Below, in pieces: positions 33,560 through 44,395 of a DNA stretch of 64,000 nt. Under the pieces are notes generated by a model. It was given only the letters and a program-made list of their open reading frames with translations, was not told where the DNA came from and made no database searches. This DNA comes from Arcuatula senhousia (lineage: Eukaryota; Mollusca; Bivalvia; Mytilida; Mytilidae): assembly GCA_963971305.1 (NCBI GenBank), contig OZ020306.1, positions 40,383,512 to 40,447,511 of the forward strand, written 5' to 3'. The position numbers were made by a program, and so were the translations under genes. Position 1 is the first letter of the stretch; every line of letters begins with the position of its first letter.

Positions 33560-33850
33560 ATTTAAAAAATGGGTCAAACATAGACATGGCCGGATTTGTT
33601 AAAAAGAAAGTAGATAAACGTCAGACTTGAATGGGAGCCCATGATGATGTTGTATACCAAATATTAAGCGCCTTTGATGAGTAGTTAGTGAAAAAACTAG
33701 CACGAAACATTAGATTGTCTACTTGTCAACAAATCAAAGTCAGTAAACAGGAAGTAGATGAGCGACAAACCTGATATCGAATCGTAAAAGCCCATGCTGA
33801 TGCTGCTTACTAAATTACCCATGCACGTTAAAGTAATTTTTTGTAGAGTT
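33560..33850 (+). repeat. Two tandem units of about 143 bp
   Basis: A unit containing AGTCAGTAAACAGGAAGTAG, ATGAGCGACAAACC, GAGCCCATG and a GATGCTG..TACTAAAT segment is present twice. Single copies lie at 34848-34880 and, inside an intron of the transposase gene, at 36945-37080. Confidence 0.55.
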
Positions 33851-35394
33851 CGATAATAGTAGGCGAATGGGGCGGGCTACAATTGCCACACTGGTCGGCA
33901 AACTGCAAACGGGAAGAATTCACAAAAGCATCAAGCTTGTTTTCGATTTCAGAATTAATCAATACGTTTATAAACTACCATATATCCCTGGAATTTTCAT
34001 ACATGTTGCAATAATTGATATGCATTGAAAAACTAAACGTTTATAACAATGCTTGTTTTGTACAATTATTTTTTATTTAAATATTTCCTTCCTATCAACC
34101 CAGATCGTGCTTTTACCGTTCACATGAACTCAAACGGGTCGATGTGTATTAACTGAATCTTACCTAAAAATACACTTGTAGTTTTATAAGATAATTGTAA
34201 GTTTTATATAAACTATCAATAATCGGTTTCTTTTTTTTTATTTCAAGCATTACTCAAATTTAAAAAAAATACTGCTTTGAATGTTCAATTTAACAAGTCG
34301 ATCAAATATTGGAATTTATCGAAGTATAGATTTTAGTTATCTCTCTTTGACCATTTTATCTAGGGCCTTATACGAAGGTGCCTGACAGAAAGGTGCTCCA
34401 CACGCAGCTAGTGATTTGACCCCGTCTCATAAATCCTGACTAATTTATGTCTAAAAAAAATCGAATAAACACTAAACGATGTACGGTAAAATTGTTAAAT
34501 TCTTTTCTTAAATAATAAATGATAAAAATAATATTGTCGTGAAAAACTAATTTTATCGAAAGAAAATTATATAGTTTAACTTCTTTAAACGCATACTACG
34601 ATGTATGCAATTGGTGCAGAAGAGAGCTGACCTTTCAGATATCCGACGAAGTCCGAAAACCGGATTGATAACTTGTCGGTGTTGTTACAGCCATCATTAG
34701 GCCGAAAATACAAATGAAAACGAAATTGCAAAGCAAAACTAACAAAAAAACAGAACCAAATTGAAATATTCATATTCAAAGTACCAAAAAGTAACAACAA
34801 GAAATCTGTAATCCACTGCTCTTTCAGCGTGATATACCCCTGCTAAGTCAGTAAACTGGAAGTTGATATCCGACAGACCCAATTTCCGTAAATTTAGCGA
34901 TATAGAACTCGTACTGAAGTTATATATACTAAACTTCAATTCACTGTAATTAGAAATGGCTGAGAAAAATGTTACGAAAGTTATGTTGCGGACGACGGAA
35001 GGACGGACAGAGGCACCTATGTAAAATGTGTTTAATGTGGTATGGATGGACGGACATCTTAATTACTCTGTGTAGGGTCACTCTATCACAGAACATTAAC
35101 ACACACGTTTGAGACACCCTAAAATTGGATGTTCACAATAATGCTGCTGTCACCGGGTGGCCTTAAACATTTAGAAAATGTTAGCAGTTCTTTAATTTAA
35201 CCATATTTTATTGTCATAAAACAAAGACAAGGGAATAACTAGGATTCATCTTCTTCAACTTAGAACGTCTTCTCCCATACAAAATACACACATTGCATTA
35301 AACAGACAACAATAATTATACAACTAAAATAAGTTTGATATCAGTGATTTTTTGCGTGTAAAGTCTTGTCAAGTAGACAATACAAAATGGAGGA
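33851..35394. other. No gene; partner of the inverted repeat at 22 kb
   Basis: 34373-34421 contains AGGTGCTCCACACGCAGCTA followed by GTGATTTGACCC, the reverse complement of 22056-22116. 34645-34653 is a short GAC-GAA-GTC hairpin. No coding signal seen. Confidence 0.45.
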
Positions 35395-36360
35395 TTAATT
35401 ACTTTTGTTAAGAAATTAGGGGCCATAAAGGTACAAACTCCAAACTATTTTTGTTGTCAAATTAAAACAAATTGCTAATTAATTTTTGTCAAGTAATAAA
35501 ATTACAAACTGGGGATTACTTTTGTGACACTCAATGCCATTAGGGACAAAAAAATGAAAGGTAGCAGATACCCTTAATTAGGGGGACCAAAAAGGGTAAT
35601 ATGTTTGTAATTTTAATTTATTTTGGTCTGCTTTTGAAAAAAAAAAAAACAAACTCCTTGTGAAATGCGAGTGGAAAGTCCACCAAAGGCTGCACGAGTC
35701 AAAAAACTTTGTCAGACCAACATTGGCTGCATGTGTCCAGAGCAAATGACTATCCATATTGGGCCTAAAATGTACATGGTTCAACATGTTGGGCTCGATC
35801 AGTGAAGCTTTTTATTGTGCCCCGCCTACGAAAGTAGAGAAGCATATAGTGTTCGGATCTGTTTGTTCGTCCGTCCGTCCCAAATTCATAAATTCCTAAT
35901 TCCTGCTTAATGACAATTACCACATAAATCATATTGGTATAATAGTTGCACCTAGTGATGCTGAGCACAATGCATGCTCCGGATGCTTGGTGTGACCTAT
36001 ATTTTCCGCATGGATGAACACTCACAGAAGAAAGGTTCAAGCCCATTCCTGCTTACTGACAAGTGCCACACCAACCATATTGGTCTAGTAGGTGCACCTG
36101 GTAATGCTAAGCACAATGCACGCTTATGATGCTGAATTTGACCTATATTTTCCGCATGGATGACCACTTACAGAATAATTGTTAAAGTTCATTCCTGCTA
36201 ACATGCAAGTACCATAACTCACCAAAGTGGTATGGTGTGTGCCTCTTGGCAAGATACATGGTTCAGATGCTGGCTGTTACCTTCTTTTTTGCATGAATGA
36301 GCACTTAAAACTTTGAAAATTTAAAGTAATTCCTGCTTAGTGACAAAAATGCGTTACGAT
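35395..36360. repeat. Composite repeat with about four 146-bp tandem units
   Basis: 35395-35800 resembles 23440-24010. A CCGTCCGTCC run (35869-35880) is followed by diverged units near 35890, 36045, 36190 and 36330, each with ATTCCTGCTTANTGACAA and TATATTTTCCGCATGGATGA. This is the same composite plan (CCGT run plus tandem tail) as at 22920. Confidence 0.6.
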
Positions 36361-36533
36361 GTGAGCTTTGTAATTGACAGATTACCTAGCTGTAAGATAA
36401 ATATAAAGACGGGGCACCGTGTCTGTTTGACACATTTTCTTGCTTTTATGATATTTCAATCATTTGTATGCATATATGCATTTTTTATTAATCTACATTT
36501 TCTCTAAAATTATAGCAATTCGTCATGTTTCAG

Positions 36534-38015
36534 GTCCTCTCTACACTAAGATTCCTTGCCAAAGGAGACTTCCAGTCTGAGACAGGGGATTTGCATGGCA
36601 TATCACAGGCAAGCATGAGTAGATATTTGATGCCAGTTGTTGATGGAGTCAACCAAGCACTGAGGAACATTAATTTTCCCGTTGACAGAAATGAAATCAT
36701 TTCGAACAAGGAAGGATTCCATGCCATCGGAGGGTTTCCTAATGTCGTAAGTGCCATTGATGGGACGCTGATACCTATTCAGGGCATGGATACAGATGAG
36801 GAGCATCTATTTTTGTGCAGAAAAGGTTTTCATGCCCTGAATGTGCAAGCAGTTGTAGATTCAAGAATGAGGTACATATTGTCAAATCATTAGAGTATAA
36901 CAAGAACAGATTCTACGTCCCCCGCCCGTTTAGTGTGATAAAAATCGAAGTCGGTTCATTAAACAGGAAGTAGATGAGCGACAGATATAAAATCACATCT
37001 CGCCATATGGGACACCTACCTGAAGCTGCATTCCATATATCGAAATCCTATGATTAAGAGTTGCTAAGAAAACTGTTACGAAGTTGATACATATATATGG
37101 AACTGAATTGAAAACGCTGCTAAATATTTTGTATTTAATAAAGCTTAGATATGATCTCGCCTTTTTTCAGATTTACCAACATAGTGACACGATTTGGGGG
37201 AGCTACACATGATGCCTATATCCTTGCCCAATCTAATGTCCCTAACATAATGGAAACATTTCCTGGTGGAGGATGGCTTCTTGGAGATAGTGGCTATCCC
37301 ATCAAAAGATGGCTAATGACTCCTATTGCCAACCCAGGAACAGACCAAGAGAGAAAAAGGTACAATAGGAGCCATTGCAGTACCAGGAACATTGTGGAGA
37401 GGTCTTTTGGTGTGCTTAAAGCTAGATTTAGGTATATAAACAGCAATTTATAAAAATTTGAGTCTTTTTCAAAATATTTTGCAATTAATGATATTTTGTT
37501 TTATAGTTTTATAGTAAAGCTTTCATACATTGTACCAATTTACGAAATAAATCACAACAAAATAAAGATTTAAGTTGTATCAGGTTTAGAGTTAAAAAAA
37601 CAATGCTTTCATGCATTGACTAGGGCAAAAAACTTAAGGTTTGTATGTCAATATAATATTTCATTGAAAATTTTTAATCAGATTGGACCCCATTTTTTTT
37701 GTTGTATACCAATCATCAAGAGGCTGAGAAAAATGAAACAGAAATATTTCCTACATCCACTGTTTATTGCAGTTCATATTCCATGTGTTACCTTTTTACA
37801 GATGATTACACAAGACGGGTGGTGCATTGCCATATAGACCAGGGAGATGTGCAAGGATTACAGAGGCATGTTTCAGACTACATAACAAGGCCATTGATGA
37901 AAGACTTCCCCATCCTGATATAGGGGATATTCGAAACCAACACTCGAATCACCAAGTTGAGGAGTTAAACGCTGAGGCAGTGAGAATCAGGGAGATGATA
38001 GTGAGACGCTTTTAG
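36534..38015 (+). pseudogene. PIF/Harbinger (HARBI1-like) transposase, exons 3-5
   Basis: Exon 3 (36534-36871) encodes VLSTLRFLAKGDFQ, ISQASMSRYL and SAIDGTLIPI, holding the first catalytic Asp of the DDE_Tnp_4 domain. Exon 4 (37171-37431) encodes GGATHDAYIL, LLGDSGYP (second Asp) and NIVERSFGVLKARF (Glu). Exon 5 (37802-38015) encodes GGALPYRPGRCARITEACFR and the C-terminus to TAG. All junctions have GT-AG and matching phase (AG + A twice). The first full codon of exon 5 is TGA (37803-37805) where the family has Cys, so this copy is truncated unless read through. Exons 1-2 lie 15 kb upstream in the same orientation; together the five exons make exactly 344 codons including stop, close to the usual HARBI1 length. 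The product would be a DNA-cutting nuclease needing a Myb-like partner. Confidence 0.85.
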
Positions 38016-38717
38016 TTGATTCACGTCAATTACTAAATGATAATAAAAAACCTAGAATATTTGTTAAAATGTATTTCATGTATTTATTGATGTATTTGAT
38101 CTTAGTTTTGATGTAGGAAAACAAACAGCAACTACTGTTTCTATCTTAGTATTCCCATTTAAGTGAAACAGACACTAAAAATTCATATACATGTATGTGA
38201 TAAGACGATAATAATATGTGGAATGAGTGTACATGACACAATTTAAATAAACAAACAGCAATTTAAAAAATCCACAATGTAAGACAGCCAGCAGTCTTCA
38301 ACATGACCAGTGGTCACTGTTCGCAGTTTTGCATTAGCCAAAGAATAAAAATATATTCATAAAATTCAATACCAATCCCAAAATTTTAACCAAAAGACTC
38401 ATTTATGGACATAGACAAAAGTACATCTACATTTGTCACTATGGTTATGTATAAGTTTTATGAAAATTAATTAAGTGATTTAAGAGGAGTTGCTGATAAA
38501 GAATGAGTACTCTTAAGTAAAAACTCATAATGACAGATGTAAATCAGGGGTTCTGATAGTGTCAAAAATAAACTGATAGATAACATATTGAACCAATAAA
38601 TTTTTATGCCCCGCGATGACATGTCGGGGGGGCATTAAGTTTTACTCATGTCCGTTCGTACAGAAAATGTCTGACAAACTAAAAATCTATTTGGAATGAC
38701 TTTAAGATAAAAGAAAA
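38016..38717. other. Intergenic space between convergent transposase and Myb-like gene
   Basis: It holds an inverted copy of the dispersed repeat (about 38270-38345) and a GCCCCGCGATGACATGTCGG hairpin-like segment near 38610. No terminal inverted repeat was found. Confidence 0.5.
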
Positions 38718-41700
38718 TTAACATTCTGCAAATGCTGGATTACAAAGTAAAAATTGTTTTAAAGTGTTATGGATTTCTTTTATCGTTGAAAGTTTTTCTC
38801 TTTCCAGCTCCAACCTTTGCCTTTTGATTTTTAGTTTTTCTTTTTCATAAAAAACTAATCTTTCCACCATGTCACTTTCATCTCTTCCTGAAAAAAAACC
38901 CAAAACAATTCATCAGTTGTATTTCATAGACAAAGTAAAAAATACATGTGTAAAGAAACCCTATAAAGTATAAACAGAGTACATGTATGTAAATGGAAAA
39001 AGTTATCATTTTTACTGAAGCAAGGACTTGTCAAGGATTTCAAATGTTCATTTTTAATACCATTAAATTTAAAATAAAATATCATTATGTGTGTAGATTG
39101 GTTGCATATTACAAAACAAAATTTCATTGTGTTTTTCCTAAATTACCGCTTGTTATGTGAGCTGTCTCACATACACTTATTCAACATCTCATTATTTTTT
39201 ATTATTCCTATATTTTTTTGTAAGAGTTTTGGCCCTTTGAACACATAAATTTTAATAATGCTTTTAATATGTGCCTGCTTATCTTGCAACAATATAAACC
39301 ATCATTGACCATGGTTAAGAATTACTGTGGTTTCATTATTATTCGTGGGGTATCAATTTTCGTGGTTTTCGTTGGTAGTCTGGACCAATGAAATTTGATA
39401 CCCCACAAAAAGGAAATTGAACATTAATATGTATACAGCAGATCACAGAACCACGAACTGGTCCTTTTTCATCGAACCTCGAAAATTGGTACCCACGAAA
39501 ATAAAGGAATCCACAGTACTTGTGAAACATATTCAATTAAACATACTTTTCTTAGAAACCCTCCCTCTTGATCTTGTATTGGATTCGTCCTCAATGTCTT
39601 GTGATTCTGAAAAAGATCAATCATATTATATACAGTATGTACAGTTATACAGGTTAAATCAATTCATTGCTGGTTGTTTAAAATCCTGTAATTGATAATG
39701 CAATCAAAAACAGGACACAAAAAAGTTGTAACATCTAAATGAAAGTTTAATATAAAGCAAACTCAAAAGACCTAAAAGAAATGAAAAATGATGTTAACAA
39801 ATAATTAGAATAAAACATTAAGAATTAACATGCCCAAACAATTTTATTACGTGTAAACAGACATAACAGACCCAAATCTATTTTATTAAGCTTAAGATAT
39901 TCTTTGCATAAATTTGATGATTTTAACAGTTATTGGGCTGTTTAGAATTACACATGTATGAAATTACCTTCAGTCTCTGATGAATCCATCAATGCAGATG
40001 GAGTAGCAGATGTGGACAGAGAAACAGAGACGGATGGGGCAGCAGATGCGGATGGAGGAGCAGGCATGGATGGAGCTGTAGATCTGGGTGGGACAGAAGA
40101 TCTGGATTGAGCAGCATAGGTTGATGACTCAGTGGACAAATGTCTAGGTGGAGGAGAAGGCATGGATGGAGCTGTAGATCTGGGTGGGGCAGAAGATGTG
40201 AATTGAGCAGCATAGGTTGATGAATCAGTGGACAAATGTCTAGGTGGAGGAGAAGGCATGGATGGAGCTGTAGATCTGGGTGGGGCAGAAGATGTGAATT
40301 GAGCAGCATAGGTTGATGACTCAGTGGCCAATTGTCTAGGTGGAACAGCAGACATGGATGGAGCAGCAGAGAAAGATGAAGCTACACTCATGGATGGTAC
40401 AGGAAATAAATGTGATGAATCTGTAGAGGCTGTAAAAGATAAAGATTATAAAAACATGATATACACATGCATAATTTAGTAGTTCTTTGCTTTACTTTTG
40501 TTCTAGTTATCCGAATGCTATGACATTTGACAATGATGTTTCTTACTATAAAAGGATGGATGGGATTGATTTTGGGGGTCCCCCCTCTTTTCATTCAGAA
40601 ATTAGGGGCCGAAAAGGGGCCAAAGTTGCAACTTTTTTGTTTGTTCTCACAATAACTTTTGTTTTGGTTAACCAAATGTTGTGAAATTTTACAATAATGT
40701 TTCATACCATAAAAGGATGAATGGGATTGATTTTGGGGGTCTTGTTGGATCTTCTTGAAAATTTCAGGGCAGGTAGATCTTGGGGTGCTGATCACTTTTA
40801 CCTTGTGCCAGAATTTTGATATCTGTCACCGTTTTTGAGTTATTTGCAAAAAACTGTATTTGACCCCCCTGTTCTATTTTTAGTAACAGCTGCCATGTTT
40901 TTTGACGTATGAAAAATCCAAACGCTAACTTTTTGCACAATACCCTAAGGAACAACCATATCAATTTTGGCTGCATTTGGCCAAGCAGTTTCAGAGAAGA
41001 AGATGTTTGAAAAAAGCTAACGGACGACGGGCGACGGACAGACGCAAAGTGATGGCAAAAGCTCATATGACCCTTCGGGTCAGGTGAGCTAAAAAAAGAC
41101 ATATAGGAAAAACACAGTTTCAACACCATTTATTGTTACTTATTTCTCACACAAATGGACTAACAATATCCAAACTTTGACCAAAAACATACATAATATT
41201 CCTTGAAAAATTTGTGATACATTCATGACATTGATGTAAAATGAAGGATATGTCAGGGACTTTGTTTTTGATGTAAGGTTAATAAAAGTTTGTAGTAAAG
41301 TTTATATTGATATGATTACCATTTGGACAGCTACTGGTATCAACACCTTCATCTAGTCCTGAGATGGCAACTGGAGACAGAAATCTAAGAATCTATATAG
41401 AAAATAGAACAATAAAAAGTTTGTTCAAAAAGATCCAATGATAGCAAAATAATTAAAGTTACCCAAAATAAACTGAAACTGTAAATATGTTGTACATGTA
41501 CATATATATTAAAATCTCTTGACTAAGTGATTAATAATGCTTGAGCAACATAGCCTTTTTGAAGCTTGTCTCTAGATTTATAAGTGTTTTTACTCCTTCA
41601 TTTTGAAAATTCTTTGTCTAACCATACATTTCTTTGCCTTTCTAATTTAGATGGTGTGTGGCAATCATTGTATCCCTACCACTTTTTCCCAGGGCTTAAA

Positions 41701-41848
41701 ATATGTTTCTGGTGGTGGTCCTTCCCCTGTCTTTCCACTCAGCTTTCTTCTCTCTCCTTCCTTTTTCTTCACCAGAGACTGGGCATCCTGCCATTTCTTT
41801 TTTATTTCATCCACAGTTCTCTGTGTTTTAAAACTGATTACATTTACT
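38718..41848 (-). CDS. Myb/SANT-like DNA-binding protein, Harbinger partner gene (partial)
   Basis: Minus-strand exons in order: 41848-41680 encodes VNVISFKTQRTVDEIKKKW, then KKKEGERRKLSGKTGEGPPP and the C-terminal third of a Myb/SANT-like domain ending PWEKV. 41384-41320 encodes PVAISGLDEGVDTSS. 40429-39968 encodes a Ser/Pro/Ala-rich stretch with three 32-residue repeats. 39606-39547 is an acidic-to-basic linker, SQDIEDESNTRSRGRVSKK. 38887-38718 is a charged coiled-coil tail (EKEKLKIKRQRLELEREKL) to TAA. The last four exons join with GT-AG sites and matching phase; the 41680/41384 junction does not fit in phase, so an exon is missing or lost. The first helices of the domain were not found. 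Such proteins bind Harbinger ends and carry the transposase into the nucleus. It converges on the transposase gene, 700 bp tail to tail. Confidence 0.75.
39323..39518. mobile_element. 196-bp MITE with about 40-bp inverted termini (TACTGTGG)
   Basis: Left end TACTGTGGTTTCATTATTAT, then TCGTGGGGTATCAATTTTCG; the right end is its near reverse complement ending CCACAGTA. It lies in the Myb-like gene, in the intron before the last exon but one. A TA target, as for Tc1/mariner relatives, is possible. Confidence 0.75.
39968..40429 (-). repeat. Coding minisatellite: three 96-bp (32-residue) units
   Basis: Units reading roughly SSTYAAQFTSSAPPRSTAPS plus MPSPPPRHLST repeat in frame within one exon of the Myb-like gene. 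The 96-bp period keeps the frame; unit differences are few, so expansion is recent. Confidence 0.8.
40490..41095 (+). repeat. Two dispersed repeats joined in a Myb-gene intron
   Basis: 40490-40745 holds 1.6 units of the CACAATAACTTTTGTT repeat (see 22920). 40746-41095 is a 5'-truncated copy of the 16402 repeat, ending with hairpin TGACCC-TTC-GGGTCA (41068-41082) then GGTGAGCTAAAA. Confidence 0.65.
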
Positions 41849-42706
41849 CTAAAATAAACAAAAAATGGCTTTAAAAAACATGCAGTTGCACACCTATTGT
41901 CATGTTCAACCTTTGCATCTATAAGTAAATATACATGTACGGGTATGTCAAGGTAACATTCAATTCTTTTTTTTTCTTGTAAAAGGTTCATTTGTAATTG
42001 TGTGTACATGTATCATGTGTATTAAGGGGTTTTAACAAAAATGACTTGTTGCTTCACTCAACTATCATAACTATAAGACAGGAACTTATTTATAACTTAT
42101 AAAAGCTTAACACATCTTTCAGTCAGTGGTTTAATTATATGACTTTAAGAAATTAACATGATTAAATTGTACTTGTTTACTATATGTACTCTGCATGTAT
42201 ATCTTATTTTCCATCTTATTTTGAGAGAGGATGTATATAAAGGCATAGCCTGTTGTCTGATCCTTTTATAAATAATCAAAATGTTTTGAATGAAAAAGAC
42301 AGGAACTGCTTACATTGAGCTTCTATGTTCACGCTCATTTTGACTTGAGTTCACGTTGCTGACAGTGGTTTGATTGTAATGTTTTTTTAACTTTTTGTAT
42401 GTTGTGTCTTTTGTTTTGAGATAAGTAAGTAAAATTTTATTTTGATTCGGCACGATAAAAACGATAGAACACAAGCTTTTAACCGAATAAAATCTAAATG
42501 TGATCATTTGCCTTTTTTGGACAACTGAAATTTTATTGCCATGTAAATTCACCTTCACATTAGTAATCAATCATAATAATGTACCATTGTACTTTCTATC
42601 AGAGAAATACAATATCAGAAAAGAAAACTAATGAACATTTTGATATTGTATTTCACTGTTTACACCAACAACAGATAGGGCCTATGAGAAAATTGAATTA
42701 TTTCAG
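41849..42706. other. No confident exon
   Basis: The missing first exons of the Myb-like gene should lie here on the minus strand. The best candidate is an ATG near 42340 with MSVNIEAQ and a GTAAGC donor, but it lacks the Myb helices. Confidence 0.4.
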
Positions 42707-43190
42707 TTAAGGGGATACGTTACTTTGGTCGACCATCTTACTTTTCAAAACAAATTTGCATAATGAATGGTAATACTATGACGCATTGAAATATTCATTT
42801 GAAATAGGGGGTCATGGATCGATTTTTCAAGTTATTTCAATTTTAAATTATCGTTTTTGGCGGGAAATTTGTATAGAAGTAATGGGAAAAGATCAAATAT
42901 TTTCAAAATTTTGTTATTCTCTATTGATTAAAACAAAATCTTTTCATTACATCTCAACCAAAAACTAACACAAGAAAGTCCAAATCTTTCTCTAAACAAC
43001 GATATATATTTTGTCATAGGTCATGGACCATCTTTTTTCAAAAAAATACATCAAAGATAAACAATAACGTTAAAGTTCAACGCTGTTCAAGTAAAATTGA
43101 CGTTGCGTTTCAAATCGAAAATGGACGTTTTTCTGTTTCACAGGTAAATTTTATCGATAACGTCGTTTTTAACGTAACGTATCCCCTTAA
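42707..43190. mobile_element. 476-bp MITE flanked by TTAA (piggyBac-like)
   Basis: TTAA at 42707-42710 and 43187-43190 flank exact 13-bp inverted ends, GGGGATACGTTAC and GTAACGTATCCCC. TTAA target duplication plus G-rich ends is the piggyBac pattern. It has no ORF. Confidence 0.82.
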
Positions 43191-43199
43191 GGCATAACG

Positions 43200-44395
43200 T
43201 TACAGTACCCAAATTGCAACAACTTTGACGGTTTTTGTCCTGTACCTTTATCTGGACATGATTGCTTAAAATTTTGGTCGGCTGTGTTTTAAGAGTAAGG
43301 TTTACTGTATTTATCCATACAAAAAATAATTTTAATATTTGATACACAAATGTCATAAAACAGATTGAAAGACACCTGGGAATGACCCTAATATTTCGCA
43401 TCAGGGGTACCCAAATTGCACATGGGGGAACGGGGGTAAAAATTTTTCTTAAAAATCTTGCTTCATTATTGAAAATAATTACTTTAATTTATTTTTATTA
43501 AAAAATCCACTCAAGAAAAGGCATGTTAAAAAATTTTAAAAGCATTTTATGACTCCTTGTCAGATCTTTGGATGATTGCACAGTGTTTCCCTAAAAAGTC
43601 TATATAATTGTATATTTTCTTGTTTGCAGCTAAAACAGAAGTACATGTATAGACATGCAAAGTTCAATGATTGGGAAGGCAGGGGGGCATGGGCCATTGG
43701 TACATCAAAAATGAAAATGGCCCCCTCTCATTTTAAAAATTTATATAGAATATTAAGATATGGCCCCTTGAAATTTTGATTTTTTATGAAAAAAGTGGTA
43801 AATGGCCCTTTTGCAAAAAAATCCTTCCCACTCCCTGAAAATTTGTTGTAAATGTATCATTTACATCTTTAAAATATGTAAAAACACTAAATACATTTTT
43901 ACACAACTGACCTGAAAACAAAGTTAACTTGAAGTCTTATAATTTATGCCTCCATTACGTCAACTATTGCGGACGTGATAGAAGGCACTTTTATTTAAGT
44001 TCCGGGTTGAGATGTTGGAATATTCACATGAATTTTGCTGTCTGAATAATTTGGCACAAATGATATTTAACAAAATGAAAAATATACAACAATTATCATG
44101 ATTTTCAACATCAATCAGAAGTCTTGTCTGTCATATGGCAATTTACAATGCGGAGCCATATTGAATAAGGTATGCCACTGTCAATACAATGGTTTTATTT
44201 CTATCAGAAATGACTTTTTAATTCATATTTTCGTTGAATACCTTAGAAAATACTCAAATGTTAATAATGTAAAATAAAAACTAGTCTTACTAATCAATCC
44301 TGTTATTTTGGAACAGGTTTATGTAGAGTACTAGTGTTGCAATTTGGGTACCTGTTGCAATTCCGGTAGCATTACGTTAGCCATTTTCAAAGTTT
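43200..44395. mobile_element. Probable non-autonomous DNA element with TACCCAAATTGCAAC ends
   Basis: TACCCAAATTGCAAC at about 43206-43220 has its reverse complement GTTGCAATTTGGGTA at about 44337-44351, and ACGTTA-type sequence lies outside both. A further internal copy, GGGTACCCAAATTGCAC, is near 43404. It abuts the TTAA MITE. No coding sequence was recognised; exact boundaries are unclear. Confidence 0.5.

Noticed and set aside
39989..40309. 106-codon Leu/Pro/His-rich minus-strand ORF
   Set aside because: Alternate-frame shadow of the Ser/Pro/Ala-rich exon with its 96-bp repeat.
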